From: Lactarius indigo
Taxonomy: Eukaryota > Basidiomycota > Agaricomycetes > Russulales > Russulaceae
Direction: 5' to 3'
Length of the DNA: 64,000 nucleotides
Assembly: GCA_025766275.1 (NCBI GenBank)
Contig: JAFKAC010000060.1
Coordinates: 62,001-126,000, forward strand
This document shows, piece after piece, positions 21,996 through 34,704 of this stretch. How positions within the stretch are numbered: position 1 is the stretch's first letter; each line of letters starts with the position of its first letter. The notes under the pieces were generated by a model. The model did not search any database and had not been told where the DNA came from. It saw only the letters and a program-made list of their open reading frames with translations. The position numbers were made by a program, and so were the translations under genes.

Positions 21996-24900
21996 ATCCA
22001 ATTTCTCTTTAAACGACCTCCGTTTATGCTTACAGGTCGCTTGGACTCTAGAGTCGACGATGCAATTGTTTGCCACTGCCTAAATCGAGTAGTTTACTGC
22101 ACGCAAAGCGATCACTTTCCGATGGCGCGCTAGTCCAATCATCTAGCGTGCTGTATAAGTGACACGCTAGTGACATTCTCTCGAGCACCCTACCCGGTCT
22201 GTCCTGCTCACAACTCTTAAGACTGTACCCCTTGGCTCCAACGGCGTGCTTTCGCTCCTAATAACAGCTACATCTATCGGAGGCATATGGCAATCATGGG
22301 CTGGACGATCCGGGCTACTCTGTAGGTAGAAAATGCCGCGCGTTGCCAGCGACCAATCGTCGAAATCTATCTACGGCCCGCTTCGTGCAGTCGCCTGACT
22401 GCCAGAGGTGCAACATCCTTCTCAGCGGGGAATACGGTCGGATACTAACACGCACCTAAAAACAGAAAATATGCCGATTATTCAAGTCAATCTCTACCCA
22501 GTGGTACGAGGTCGGACTTCATCGTACCTTAGAACGCCCAAGATATGAGCGCTTGTGGGCATTGGCATAGAAGACGAGAACTGAGACCACTAGCTTTTAC
22601 AACAGTGCGCATGGCGCGAAAACTTTGGATATGGGAGTGCCAGCACCGCGAATGCTCGCGCACCTGTACTCTCGAGTTCACTGCGGCTACGTGAACTCAC
22701 CGCCGTTTTCAGGTTCAGGGGCCAGCGCTGAGCGATAGCTTGTTCGGGAGTTCGGGACGAATTCTTGATAGCCATATTACCCCACAGGGGTGACGGAATA
22801 GGACGTGGGTCCGGCGATGACGTCGATGCGGGGTTGTTGCGGCGTGACATTGACACAGGGCCGATCCGCTCGACAAGCAGAGTGCCGACGAGTAACTTTA
22901 CATACTTGTGCACCCACACGCTCCTGCTCCGTCTTTGATATGTCGTACATATCATGTCCGTGCATCGCCTCACGGTATGACTGTGTACTATGGCCACGAC
23001 AGCAGCATGGAACGAGTGGTGCGCATCTAGCCCTCACCCTTTTGGGGCAACGTTAACTCGGGCCCCGGAGAGCTTGGAGGAACATCTGTGTTTTGGTCTG
23101 AAAGTCCCATGTCATGTCAGTGTCAATGTGACGGGACGCTAGCCTCACGTGCTGCGGGCGCCGCGATGCAAACCTTGCCAGCTCCAATTGGTTCACGTAA
23201 AGTTTGCATACGAACCAGCTAGACTCGTTGGAGCCATCCGTCCCAGAGACGAATCGCGGGGTATTCAGGAGAACAGTGAGACCATCGAGACTTCTATCCC
23301 GGTTATCTTTCTCGCCATTGCTAGGCCATGTCTAACGTTCTTAATTATTGCTGAATTCGTGGTGTCCACAAAAGACGAAGGTGATTCGTTCCAAGACACT
23401 CTCCCTCAAATATAGACGTCCGTACTAGATGGGGCCGAGGCCAGACTGGGTTATTCAGCTCAGTGCTTGGTAGCCATGGTCCGTGGACCACACAGGTACT
23501 CGGTAGAGATCGCATTGAGTGTCAAAGGGTCGATCGTTTTAGGGAGCAGGGTTCTCTTACCCTGAATTTGAAGCGTGAGGCCCGCATAGCTACAAGTGTT
23601 ATGCGGTTGACACTACTTTTCGACCCATGTTCCGTCCCTGCATAAGTTACGGTCATAGAACATTCATCGAGGCCGATTTAGGTCGTCCACCATCGCACGT
23701 GGCACGTAAAGTGCTTTTAACGACTAGGTTCCGTCTATGCAAGCAGCCGAGGAGACACGCGCCCTGCAACTGACAAGGTGCATCGTGCCAACCCTGAGCC
23801 CCAACCCTGAACGAGAGTGGTTGTCAGGGAGGGAAAGAGGATAGAAGCCCTCGTATATCTGATCTTGTTGCGTGTTCTCGACCGTGTCGACGGAAGCAAA
23901 CCATCGATGGCATGTAGCATATATTGCCTTGCACATGACCAATTGGATATAACGAGTGACACAGACCATATGGGTTTATTGATATTATTATACGCCAGGA
24001 AATTGGTCGGGTCAGACTGGGCAGTTGCAATACAGAAAGACGTCCTAATGGCGGCGAGGTCTACCCAAATCGTGCAAAGTGCGCATTTTTGCTACACTGA
24101 AAAGTTCTGTAGGTAAATGCCTCGCTGCTCGTAGTTCTCTGGAGACAAATCTTTGAGCAGGAGATCCTTCGTTAGCTTATAGAGAAGGATAGCAGAAACA
24201 ACGATGTCTCGTGGAGGTGCATGCGGCGTCTCGCAAGCACGTGGGCGTTGATGCATAGAGCCATTCTTCGGGATAAGAGCTGATGGGAGAGAAAACGCCA
24301 GGAAATCGCGACAGTACAGCTGAATCCGCACAAGCGCCGTCTTCACAGCTCCCTGCTTCCGCAGGGCTCGCACCATTGATGACAGGAATCACCTTACCTT
24401 ACCACCAAAACCTGCGTCATTCAGCTTGGGTGAATGGGTCACTGTGCTACTGAGTGCTTCCTCTTCGTAAGACTGGCTAACGAAAGTGCATCGGCGCCAT
24501 TATTACCTGCAGCGTCTAGGCATGCAAGGAAAGTCGACCAGGGTGGCTTGGCTTGTCCCGTGTCTCGCCACGGGTACCTACGGTCGCATCATACTTGATG
24601 TCGTCATTGTTTCAACCTACGGAAGGAACCGGCTTCTGTACGACGCAGAGGTGGCAATGCGTGTTCGTAAGCGCAAAATTCACGGTCTGGACTCCGGACT
24701 CAGTATTCTTCCCACGACGGAAGATTTCATGCCCGATAACTTACCAGTCTTTTGTGAAAAAAAGACCGGTTATGGGTCAGTGACAGTGGAGACGGTTTGC
24801 TCTCATTGGCCTAAATTCTGTTAATAGAGTCGTTAGCTTACGAAGCATCACATTGCTAGGCTATGATATCACCTGGTGCCATTCCCGGAGTACAGTAATG

Positions 24901-26256
24901 GTACTCCGGTTGGCGGCGGACTATCACAAGTTGCGATTTGTGCGTTGTGAGCTACGCAATCTGCAACCGAGGCCGAAGATATTCTCGTGCCTCGCCGTCG
25001 AATCGGGGATCAGAGCCATTGCAAGAGGTCCGTGAAACCACCGGTAGTGGGTCCACCAACGACGGCAATTTTTACCATGAGGTTCCAATGTCGTACTTCG
25101 GAGGCTTCTTCGAAGGTCTCAGTCTCGGTTCCTAAGAGAAACAGGGTCAAGAATTGATCGATATTGATCATTCAAACGAGAATACAATGGCGCCACTGGG
25201 AACATGACTAACTTGACTTGGCAACTCATGTGGTCGTTGTGCGGGTGGTTGATACTCATGCCATCGTCCGGTGACACACACACCTGCCAAGCAGAGAAGC
25301 TACTCCCAGATCGTTCGCCTGTTTACGTCATTGGCTTCTCTGCTTCGACTCGAACACTCATGTACTTGGCACTGCTACTGGTACAGTACTCAATATACAG
25401 CCTCCTGGTGCCTACTGATAAACATCTCACTATTGCAGGCGTCAGGTATTACGTGTCCCGTCATTCCCCCGGTCCGTGACAGCTAACACACATGTGAAGC
25501 GCACTATCCTGTAGTCTGATGGCGAAAAGTTATCTCGTTCACATCTGACAATCACCGGTCCACCCTGCAAACACGTCATCTCGGGGTTCGACCTCTTGAC
25601 TTGCATTCACGCTGCTATCGGCGATTACATCGTTTCTCAGGATTCCTGCCACCCGGATATGGTTAGTGTCTTCGTTCTGTTTGTCGTGGGTTGTGATCCA
25701 GGTTCAGAACTGACGCAATTTTCTTGGTGCCAGTATGTGTGGTGCCGCATCTTTCAGTCCTGACCTCGGATTCGTCGGCTCATTCTATGTATCGGTGGCT
25801 TCGCACGTAGTTAGTTCGCCCAAGTTGCTCGACCAATGGAGACTCCGTCTAGGCAGTCAAAGTGATGGCTCGTGGTGCGCTTCCGTAAGTTCACTGGTCT
25901 GCGAATCAACGAGGTGCCAAGTCTTGATTTGCTTTCACTAGGCGAATACACTCTCGGTCTTCCGCTGATACAACTTCGGCACTCCGGTGCGACGATACGA
26001 ATATTCTTCTATCCCGCTGTATGGGTGTTCGATGGTACAATTCCATAGCGATTAAACTTTGTTTGGCTCATCGGCCCTCACCACAGCTGAGCGAGTTCAC
26101 TCCCTCATACGGACTTTTCTTGCGGACTTTTTTCTGGCCGATTTTACTCAGCTCTTGCCTCGTCTACGGGGTATCAAGTGGGGCGATTTCTGTCTACCTG
26201 CTTCTCGATGGCCTCCGATCCGTCGATTCGTCGCCGTCCTTGCAGATCTTCCGGAC
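21996..26256. other. Long intergenic region
   Basis: About 4.3 kb with no supported gene. Several ORFs of 60-135 codons overlap in opposite frames. On the minus strand an ATG at 25078 opens MVKIAVVGGPTTGGFTDLL, which resembles the start of an NmrA-like NAD(P)-binding protein but soon breaks. A 7-base inverted repeat (GGAGTAC/GTACTCC) lies near 24890-24910. Confidence 0.4.
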
Positions 26257-26264
26257 TATATATT
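26257..26264 (+). promoter_or_regulatory. TATA box of monooxygenase 1
   Basis: The sequence tatatatt lies 66 bases upstream of the ATG. The other three paralogues have a TATA element at nearly the same distance. Confidence 0.5.
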
Positions 26265-26322
26265 ATGCTGTTGGGTTCCTGTACCAACCCTTGTAACAGT
26301 TTCTCCCCCTCCCTCGACAGAT

Positions 26323-28728
26323 ATGTCCTATAAACCCAACAACGAGTTTAACATCGCCATCGTCGGCGCAGGGTGGGCCTTCCTTTCGGTGCTCATTCAA
26401 AGGTCTGAAGTACCATCAAACCAACAGCTTTGGGGGCATTTCTGCCGCTATCGCCCTGCGGTCGAAATGGGGATTCGATAACTTCGTGGTACGTCTGTGC
26501 ACATCGCAACCCAATGAAAAACTGAAATGGACACCACATAGATCTACGAGCGCGGGGCCGACGTCGGAGGAACGTGGAGAGTGAGTCTCTAACAACAGTG
26601 TCTTCATGTTCTTTCGCTAACTCAATAGTATTACAGGATAACACGTACCCTGTACGTATCTAGACAGACCCACCAGCGGGTTCCAGCCCTTATACTTCCC
26701 ACAGGGCTGTGCATCGGACGTGCCGATCCACCTCTACTCCCTCTCCTCGGACCTGAAGCCGGATTGGAAAAACTCGCATGGCACGCAGCCCGAGATTCTG
26801 GAGTACATGCGCGACGTAACGGACAGGCGCGGCCTACGCAAATATTGCAGTTTCCATACGTCTGTCGACAAGGCCGAATGGGATGCGACTGCGAATGTGT
26901 GGCGCCTTGAGATTCGCGACGTGCGCACCGGCGAGAAGCATATGACTCGCGCGACAGCCCTCATATCTGCCATTGGCGTGCTGGTCGTACCTAGCTTCCC
27001 AAAGTTAGAGGGAATTGATTCTTTCAAGGGCGAGGTGTTCCATTCGGCCCGCTGGAATCATGATGTTGATCTCCATGGAAAGCGCGTCGGTGTTGTGGGT
27101 AACGGGAGTTCTGCGTACGTCATATATTGGTCAGCAGCTCTGCACGTCGCCCTAATTGTGAAATGCTTCCTCCCAGGGCACAATTTGTCCCAAAGATATC
27201 TGCGGACCCAACTGTCACCGTCACAAACTTCGCCCGCACAGCAATGTGGTATATACCTTCAGTAAGTGCTCCTTCAAGCGGCACATATTCGTTCCTAACA
27301 CATGACGTGAAGCCACACGTTCCCTATAGCGGGATTACGAAGTGGGCTTTTGCATACATCCCTTTCGTACAGCGTATCCATCGCTTCCTGATCACGGTGG
27401 AGGTACGCCCTCTAAGCTCGATATGCTCCGGTTTGTGTCTAATATGATACGTAGCTTGAAGCAGTATTCTTTGCCTTCAAATACAAAGGCAAGAACCTCT
27501 TAAGCAAATACTTTACAAGGGTACGTGGCGTGCCTCGTTCTTTTGATTGTATAAATATGACCATTCTAGACCTCAAGCAATTACATAAGGAGCATTGTGC
27601 CCGCCAGGTACCACGACGTTATGGTTCCAAAAGATCGTACGTGTTAACCTTGCACATACCTCAACATTGGATTTGAACAACCTGGATGCAGCATTTGGTT
27701 GCAAGCGCGTCGTGCGCGACCAAGGCTACCTCAGAGCGCTGAACCGCCCGAACGTGGAGCTGACTTTCGAGCGCATCTCACATATCGAACCGGACGGCAT
27801 TGTCACAGAAGCTGGTACGTACCTGTTCTATTTGAGGGTGGGTAGTATAACAAATACTTGTCACGTCTAGGCGACAAGGTCCCCGTCGATGTTATAATAT
27901 ATGGTACAGGCTTCGTGACAGTACGTACCATCTTGTCGGGCCAGCAACTCTCTGACTCTCGATAGGACAACTATCCCATGAATCTACGCGGCCCAAGAGG
28001 CACGCTGAAAGAATACAATGATGCGCATGGTGGACCGCAGGCGTACCTAGGTACTACGGTCCCTGGTTTCCCCAACTTCTTTATGATGCAAGGCATGTTG
28101 CTACCACGCCTTTCAATCATCGCATTTGCTTCACTGATGACCCTTCTGGAACAGGTCCGAACACGACCACTGGCCACACATCCGTCATCTACTCTGAAGA
28201 ATCCCAAGCCCCACATATTCTCGACCTCCTCGCACCCGTGCGCGACGGAGTGCTCACGAGCGTATCTCCGAAGGACTCGGCAACGGACAAATACAACGAC
28301 ATGTTGCAAGACAGGCTCGAGGATACAGTCTGGTCCCAATGTGCCTCATGGTACCGTGTCGGCGCACACGGCCGCATCTTCAGTACGTTCCCGGGACCGC
28401 TTTGCGAGCTCTGGTGGTGGCTCCGAAAGCCCCGCTGGGGTGACTTCGAGTTCGAAGGTCCTGGCGCGAAGGAGTGGCGTCGCCGCCATGCGTCGTCATT
28501 TTTTGCGCAGTTTGGGACGGTCGCTCTGGTTGGAGCTCTAGGAACGCTGGCTTTTGCTTCGAAGGGCAGTAGCGATGGCCTTAGCGAATTTATGGACCAT
28601 GCGGTGAGTGCTCGGCCTCTCTCCTTCGGGAATGTCTTTTCGTCGTTGTCGTGCTTAGATGGGTTTGTTTACAGGGGCATATCGTCAAGGATGTCCAGGG
28701 TTGGCTTGTTGAGCTGCTTGCAGTATGA
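26323..28728 (+). CDS. Flavin-dependent (Baeyer-Villiger-type) monooxygenase 1
   Basis: A many-exon gene. The FAD Rossmann motif is [13 protein letters not shown], split by the first intron. The GGTWR-DNTYP-GC motif is spread over three exons, DNTYP being a 15-nt microexon (26637-26651). The Baeyer-Villiger fingerprint [11 protein letters not shown] and a second nucleotide site [10 protein letters not shown] follow, then [11 protein letters not shown] and [11 protein letters not shown]. The intron at 28093-28154 starts with GC. A hydrophobic stretch near the C-terminus ([13 protein letters not shown]) suggests membrane association. A final exon after 28675 ends at a tga at 28726-28728, giving the tail [10 protein letters not shown]. 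Such enzymes insert oxygen into ketones or oxidise heteroatoms using NADPH; the substrate is unknown. This is the most divergent of the four paralogues. Confidence 0.85.
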
Positions 28729-31179
28729 ACTGCTGCGTAATCTTATCTTGTGTATAGTGTATACGTAATCGTGATGTGAAACAAATGATTCTCCAGTGTC
28801 TCTCTGAAACCCGTCGTAGACAACTCCCAACGAACCACGAGAATGTGCCTTGATTCTACCGGGCGCATACCAATGGCCACTTCGGAGTCTTTGAGTTCGA
28901 GATAAGACGGTCACTGTGGACGAAATTTTCAATGGATGAAAGTGCTGCTTCATGGGACGAATATCGATGATGAAAGCGGCCCATGGATACAAAAAATCCA
29001 TTTTTCTTGCACAACTACCTCTTTTTCCGCAGTTTTTCTTCACTATTAGATCTATAATATGTAGAATAAACTTTCAAAAATCAGAGAGATCCCTCGGTAA
29101 AATCTGGGGATCAGTTGCGGAACCATGAGGATGTTGGACGAGTCAATCGCCAAAAGTGCGGACCGTGGCTGAGTACTGTAAATTCATTTTTGGACGACTA
29201 GGATGTATGCGCGTCAGTCTCTGTTCTTCTAACTAAGTACACGACGCGTGTTCGCGTTTATATTAACTCCCTTAAACGCCGTCTAACGCCACAAAGTCGT
29301 CATGTTACAAAAGAGGATTGTGGCTACTTATTCGTTACGATGTAAAAATTTACCCGATGGACCACCAAATCCACTCGACCGTGGTAATACAAAAGATTGG
29401 ACAAACCATATATGTAGGGAAACAAAGCGAGACATCGTCTCGAATATTCAGACTCGGCTACATAATATCCTGGCGGTTTGCATTGTATTTCGACCTGAAA
29501 TATTACTGTATATCGCTTGCCCTTGAATCGGACTTGTGTGTACAATTCCAACCAATCGAGTCGATAGAACGGGTGAATCCGAGTCTACTGTACGATCCAT
29601 GAGGGCTACTCCGATGTACCTGCCAAAAAAAAAAAGCTGCCCCTACTGTGCACCGGGGGGCAACTTGCTGTTCGGTCCGAGGGGTTGGCAATGAAAAGTT
29701 CCTCGTAGCAGTCCTATCGAATCGGAGTAAGAGAATAATGTATATTATGTATCCCTAAGCCAGTGCGAGGGACGCACCGTGTGGTGATGAGAGGAGAACG
29801 CTTACTCTTATCCTCTCCGACCGGACCGTATGCACATCTGTATCGGTATGTACCGCTTACTAATTACTCATAATCAGTCTCGGGTGGTGCCGGCTGGCCC
29901 CTACACCAACGCCGCCCGAAGTCGTGACCGTGACTACAAAACACCGAAATACATGCTAGATCAATTGTGCTTCAGAATATGCATATATGTCCAACAAGTC
30001 GTATGCACTCGTATGGGCATGGTAGAAATGGTCTTGCATCTCGTATAACAATGACATGTCTTCTACATTGCACTCGCCAATAAATTTACCAGTACTCGTA
30101 TGCACGCAGCACGCTCGCACACGCTCGCTACTTTCCCGCGATGTGAGCGCACTGCTTTTCGTGGCTCCCCCGCTAATTCTAAATGTCCGCGCATTCCCTA
30201 TGTGTCTCAGTTGTCCTGTGGTCCTCGGTTTACCTAGTACATACCCCTTTACAATATATTTTGTGTATTTACAACTTTTACAACAAGTAGACTTTTTCCC
30301 TTTGCATTTCAGACTCTAGAGAGTCCATGTCTGCGTTCCCAACTGCCGCACTTGTGCGCGGTCTTAACGATTTAAGCGAGCGCGACATGCCCCCGTCCGT
30401 AGCTACAGGTTACGGGTTGCGCGGAAGCGTGCACATCCCGGGCCGCTTCACCCTTCCTTCCACTGGCACCGTCTGACTAGGTTGAGCTCTATGTAGCTCA
30501 CCATATCAGTTCCCGAGCTCGCCCACTCGCACGCAACCTTAGATATCCGACCCCGACGTTCCCGCGACCACATTATGGTTCTGTCTATTACACTTGCTTC
30601 GATAACAGTCATGCGATGTGACGCTTTGTCGTCACACGTGATGATTACAGGATGTTGTGCTTCTTTCTGGGGCTGAGAGGCGTTCGGACAAGCGTTCGGA
30701 GATTCAGAACAGACGATTTTCTCGCTCCATGGGAGCCATGGAGCCATTACCACACCCGGGGTAGTGCATTATCGCTTTGCTTGCGAGTCGCGACCTGCGA
30801 CTGGATTCTTTTCGCAGGGCAGACCAAGGGGCAGGCCCTAAATACTACCACCGCCGATCTATTCTTAGTTTTGAAGCCACACGTGACGCCAGAACTCACG
30901 TTTCTTGGCCAACCGACGTCAAGTAAAGCCCCACATCGTCAAGCCCCACATGACCTTTCTTACGAGACACTTCTTGATTCTTTTCCCAGTCAATCATCGG
31001 AGGTCGTTCATTCTCTCATGTCTTACTATATCGTGGCCAGTATTTGGTCATCTGGATTTCGAAGTGGACCACGACAGGTCAATGTTACCATGGTGTAGTC
31101 ACCCTGCATCACGCCTTGCTTCGCCGTGCACAACTTGCAGAGTAGCACAAACATTACAGATGGGGCTTCTGCAACCTTC
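28729..31179. other. Intergenic region between monooxygenases 1 and 2
   Basis: I see no supported gene. The stretch 29340-29410 resembles 34130-34200 and belongs to the duplicated promoter region. A run of 11 A lies near 29625. Confidence 0.5.
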
Positions 31180-31187
31180 TATATAAG
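31180..31187 (+). promoter_or_regulatory. TATA box of monooxygenase 2
   Basis: The sequence tatataag lies 70 bases upstream of the ATG at 31250. Confidence 0.5.
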
Positions 31188-31249
31188 TAAGGCTTCTGGA
31201 CTCGGTTTTACTCCAATTCTCTCCCTTCCCACACCCTCTCCAACGATTT

Positions 31250-33598
31250 ATGGCTCACAAAACAAATCCTGGGTTCAACGTTGCCGTCGTCGGCGCTGGG
31301 TGGGCCCCTCCCTTTTGGCCCAAGTCCAAACTGACTTCAAATTTACAGTTTTGGAGGCCTTGCAGTCGCTATCGCTCTCAAAACTAAATGGGGGCTTGAT
31401 GACTTCGTGGTGAGTCCATACTCACTGGAGCACTATAAAATATCTTGAAAGGGGACACGTCACACAGATTTATGAACGTGGAGCAGACGTTGGTGGAACT
31501 TGGAGAGTGAGTCGCCGCAAACACCGCTTGCTTGTCCTCATAGCTAATTCAACGAGGTCATAGGATAACACCTACCCTGCACGTATCTTCACAGGCTTAT
31601 CAACGAATTCTGTTCTCATCCCTCCCCCTTACAGGGCTGTGCCTCCGATGTGCCTATCCACTTCTACTCCCTATCCACCGATCTCAAATCAGATTGGAAA
31701 CGCTCCCATGGCACCCAACCCGAAATTCTGGAGTATATGCGTAAAGTAACAGACAAGTACGGCCTGCGAAAACATTGTCGATTCCACACGTCGCTGGACA
31801 AGGCCGAGTGGGATGGGAATGCGAACTTGTGGCGTATTGAGACACGCGACGTGCGCACGGGAGAGACGCAGGTGACTCACGCGACGGCCATCATAGCGGC
31901 TATCGGCGTGCTTGTCGTACCCAAATTCCCGAAGTTGCAGGGAATCGAGTCTTTCAAGGGAGAGGTGTTCCATTCGGCCCGCTGGAAGCACGATGTCAAC
32001 CTACACGGAAAGCGTGTTGGTGTTCTAGGTAACGGAAGTTCCGCGTATGTTGTTCTTCTCTTTGAACCGCACAAAATATTCAACTTATTTTCTCAGGTCG
32101 CAGTTTATTCCGATCATATCTAAGGACCCTACTGTCAGCGTTGTCAATTTCGCACGCACCAAGATGTGGTATGTACCAGGGGTAAGTGCATTGTTTGCAG
32201 GAACGCTCACTCCCTCTAATCTACGTAATAAAAAGCCACTGATTCCTTACCGGGAAACTACGAAATGGATATTTGCCCACATCCCGTTCGTGCAGCGCAT
32301 CTATCGCTTTATGATTGCAGTTGTAGTATGCCTCGTTCCAATCTTATTCGTCTCACTCCCAGTCTCACATGGCGTGTAGTACGAGGTGGGCTTCCTTGCC
32401 TTCAAAGGAAAAGGTGACAATTACGTGGGAAAATATAGGACTAAGGTAACTTACGGATAAGGTCTTCAATCCTCCTGTCACTTATGCTTCGACCGGCTCA
32501 GATCGCGAGGGACTATGTCAAGAAGATCGCCCCTTCTAAATATCATCACCTCATCATTCCGAAATACCGTACGTGTTAGACCCTTAACGAGTACCTCGCC
32601 GGTGTGAACACTTTGCAGCACTCGGATGCAGGCGCTTGGTCCGCGATCAAGGCTATCTTGACTCGCTGAGTCGCCCGAATGTTCACCTCACTTTTGACCA
32701 CATCAAACACGTCGAATCAGATGGTGTTGTCACGGAGACAGGTTTGTCTGTTTTGCTTATAGGTCGATAGTAATTGATGTACCTTATCTTAACTAGGAGA
32801 AAAGGTCAACCTCGACGTAATAATATATGGTACAGGCTTCGTGACAGTACGTAGTGTTTAGTTGTGCCAATGGGACTCTGACCTGAGGGCACGTTTGACA
32901 GGACAATTACCCTTTGAATGTGCACGGTCCAAGGGGTACATTGAAAGAATACAATGATGCACATGGCGGGCCGGCAGCATATCTAGGGACCACAGTCCCT
33001 GGTTTCCCAAATCTCTTCATGATACAAGGCAAGTTATTCCCCTAATCATTTACTTTATCCCTGACACCGCCTCATCACCTTTGGATCAGGTCCTAACACG
33101 ACTACCGGCCATACATCCGTCATCTTCTCCGAAGAATCCCAGGTCCCATACATTCTCCAGCTCCTTGCGCCCATACGTTGCGGAGCGCTCACGAGCGTAG
33201 TTCCCACGGATGCGGCAACGGACAAGTACAACGACATGCTGCAGGAGCGACTTGACGACTCGGTATGGACGCAGTGCGCATCGTGGTACCGCGCCGGTGC
33301 GCAGGGCCGCATCTTCAGCACGTTCCCTGGCCCTCTCGTATTGTTCTGGTGGTGGCTGCGGAAGCCGCGGTGGGACGACTTTGAGGTCGAAGGTCCCGGC
33401 GCAGACGCATGGCGTCGGCGTCATGCGTCCCGGGCAGGCAAGGTGCAGGAGGTGACGTTTACGCTGGTTGCGGCGCTGGGAGTGCTTGCGTCTGTTGTGT
33501 ATCGCAAGGGCATGGGCCTCAGCGAATTGGGTGGCGAGGCGGTTCGTATGTGGACTACCTTATGGGACTTATTCGTCGTTGGTGCTGGGACAGCCTAA
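31250..33598 (+). CDS. Flavin-dependent (Baeyer-Villiger-type) monooxygenase 2
   Basis: Same exon plan as its tandem twin at 34705-37156. It has the [16 protein letters not shown] site, GGTWR-DNTYP-GC across a microexon (31564-31578), [42 protein letters not shown] and [11 protein letters not shown]. All joins I followed keep the frame. Two introns start with GC: 31579 (gcacgt) and 33029 (gcaagt). The hydrophobic C-terminal segment ([13 protein letters not shown]) is followed by a tail ending in GAGTA and a stop at 33598. That tail is shorter than the twin's because the twin's reading frame continues past this point. Expected to be an FAD- and NADPH-dependent oxygenase; substrate unknown. Confidence 0.85.
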
Positions 33599-34635
33599 TG
33601 CTGGGACATGCCTTCGGGGGTGTCTGGGATGGCCTGCTCGGTCTCCTTCAGTGAGCTGCGGCATTTTCCTCATAACCACGATATTTTCCTTGTTTGAGGA
33701 GTGATTTTAGATAGATTTTTGTAACGGTCATCTTGGATATTTAGAAATGGTCGGCCAGTGGTCTGTTATCCGGACTCAGCTAGTGTTCTCGGTGCTACTC
33801 GAAATGGTCCGTAGTGGGAGTATGTGCGTCAGATTGACTCTTCCATGCACCTAGAGTGCTTGGGCTTCGGTCATCAAAGCATCAAATACGGAAGTCAACG
33901 CAATTATGATGTCGGAAAACTGATGGCACTAACCTCGTACAGTAGCACTACCGTCCAATTATCGGCCGGATTTTCTTGTTTCTTGTAAATAAGGTCAGTC
34001 GCAAAATTACAGACTGATTTATTTGAACGGGTAGAGCGGCTATTTGGAAACTTCTAACGAGTACTCGTCCTCGCGACTCGCGAGTATTACTCATTGACGT
34101 CTATACTTATTCAAACCTATATCTTTCCCCTCTGGGACCACTTCACATTATCCACCAAATCTACTTGACTATAAATACAAAAAATTGTACAGACTATAGA
34201 GTATACAGTAGTGCGCCGCAAGACGGAAAATGATGTGGGGCGCGACATTCGGCTGCAGGAACACGTGATTCATGACGTCAGACAGATGTCACGTTACTCT
34301 GTAACCGACGTCAACCCGGCCCCCGCTTTGATACAGTACCCCTCTTACGAGATACTTCTTGCTTCATTTTCTAGTCAACGCTCGGATGAACGTCTTATCA
34401 AGGCCAGTATTTGATCATTTGGAAATGGAACAACAGGTCCATGCAAGGGTCCATGTTACCATGATGTAGTCACGCCAATTGATAGATGCCGTCAAGGATG
34501 CCGTCACCCTTTTTCACCCCTTGCTTCACCCTGATAACTTGCAGAGTAGAATCAACTTTGCGGATGGCGCTTCTGCAAATTTGCCCAGTGATCGGTGTTA
34601 TCGGCTATGGTATCATTACATGATCTCTAGAACTT
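33599..34635. other. Intergenic region between monooxygenases 2 and 3
   Basis: I see no gene. It holds the 3' flank of one copy and the 5' flank of the next. Confidence 0.5.
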
Positions 34636-34642
34636 TATATAA
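34636..34642 (+). promoter_or_regulatory. TATA box of monooxygenase 3
   Basis: The sequence tatataa lies 69 bases upstream of the ATG at 34705. Confidence 0.5.
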
Positions 34643-34704
34643 TTTGGGCATTTGGACTCAGTTTTACCCCCATTCTCTCCCTTCCCGGACCTCTCCAACG
34701 ATTT

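Larger units (their letters stand above)
30905..33870. repeat. Tandem duplication with monooxygenase 2
   Basis: Gene, promoter and 3' flank are repeated in direct orientation at about 34290-37380. Similarity is high throughout, including introns and the downstream stretch around 33760-33860. Confidence 0.8.
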
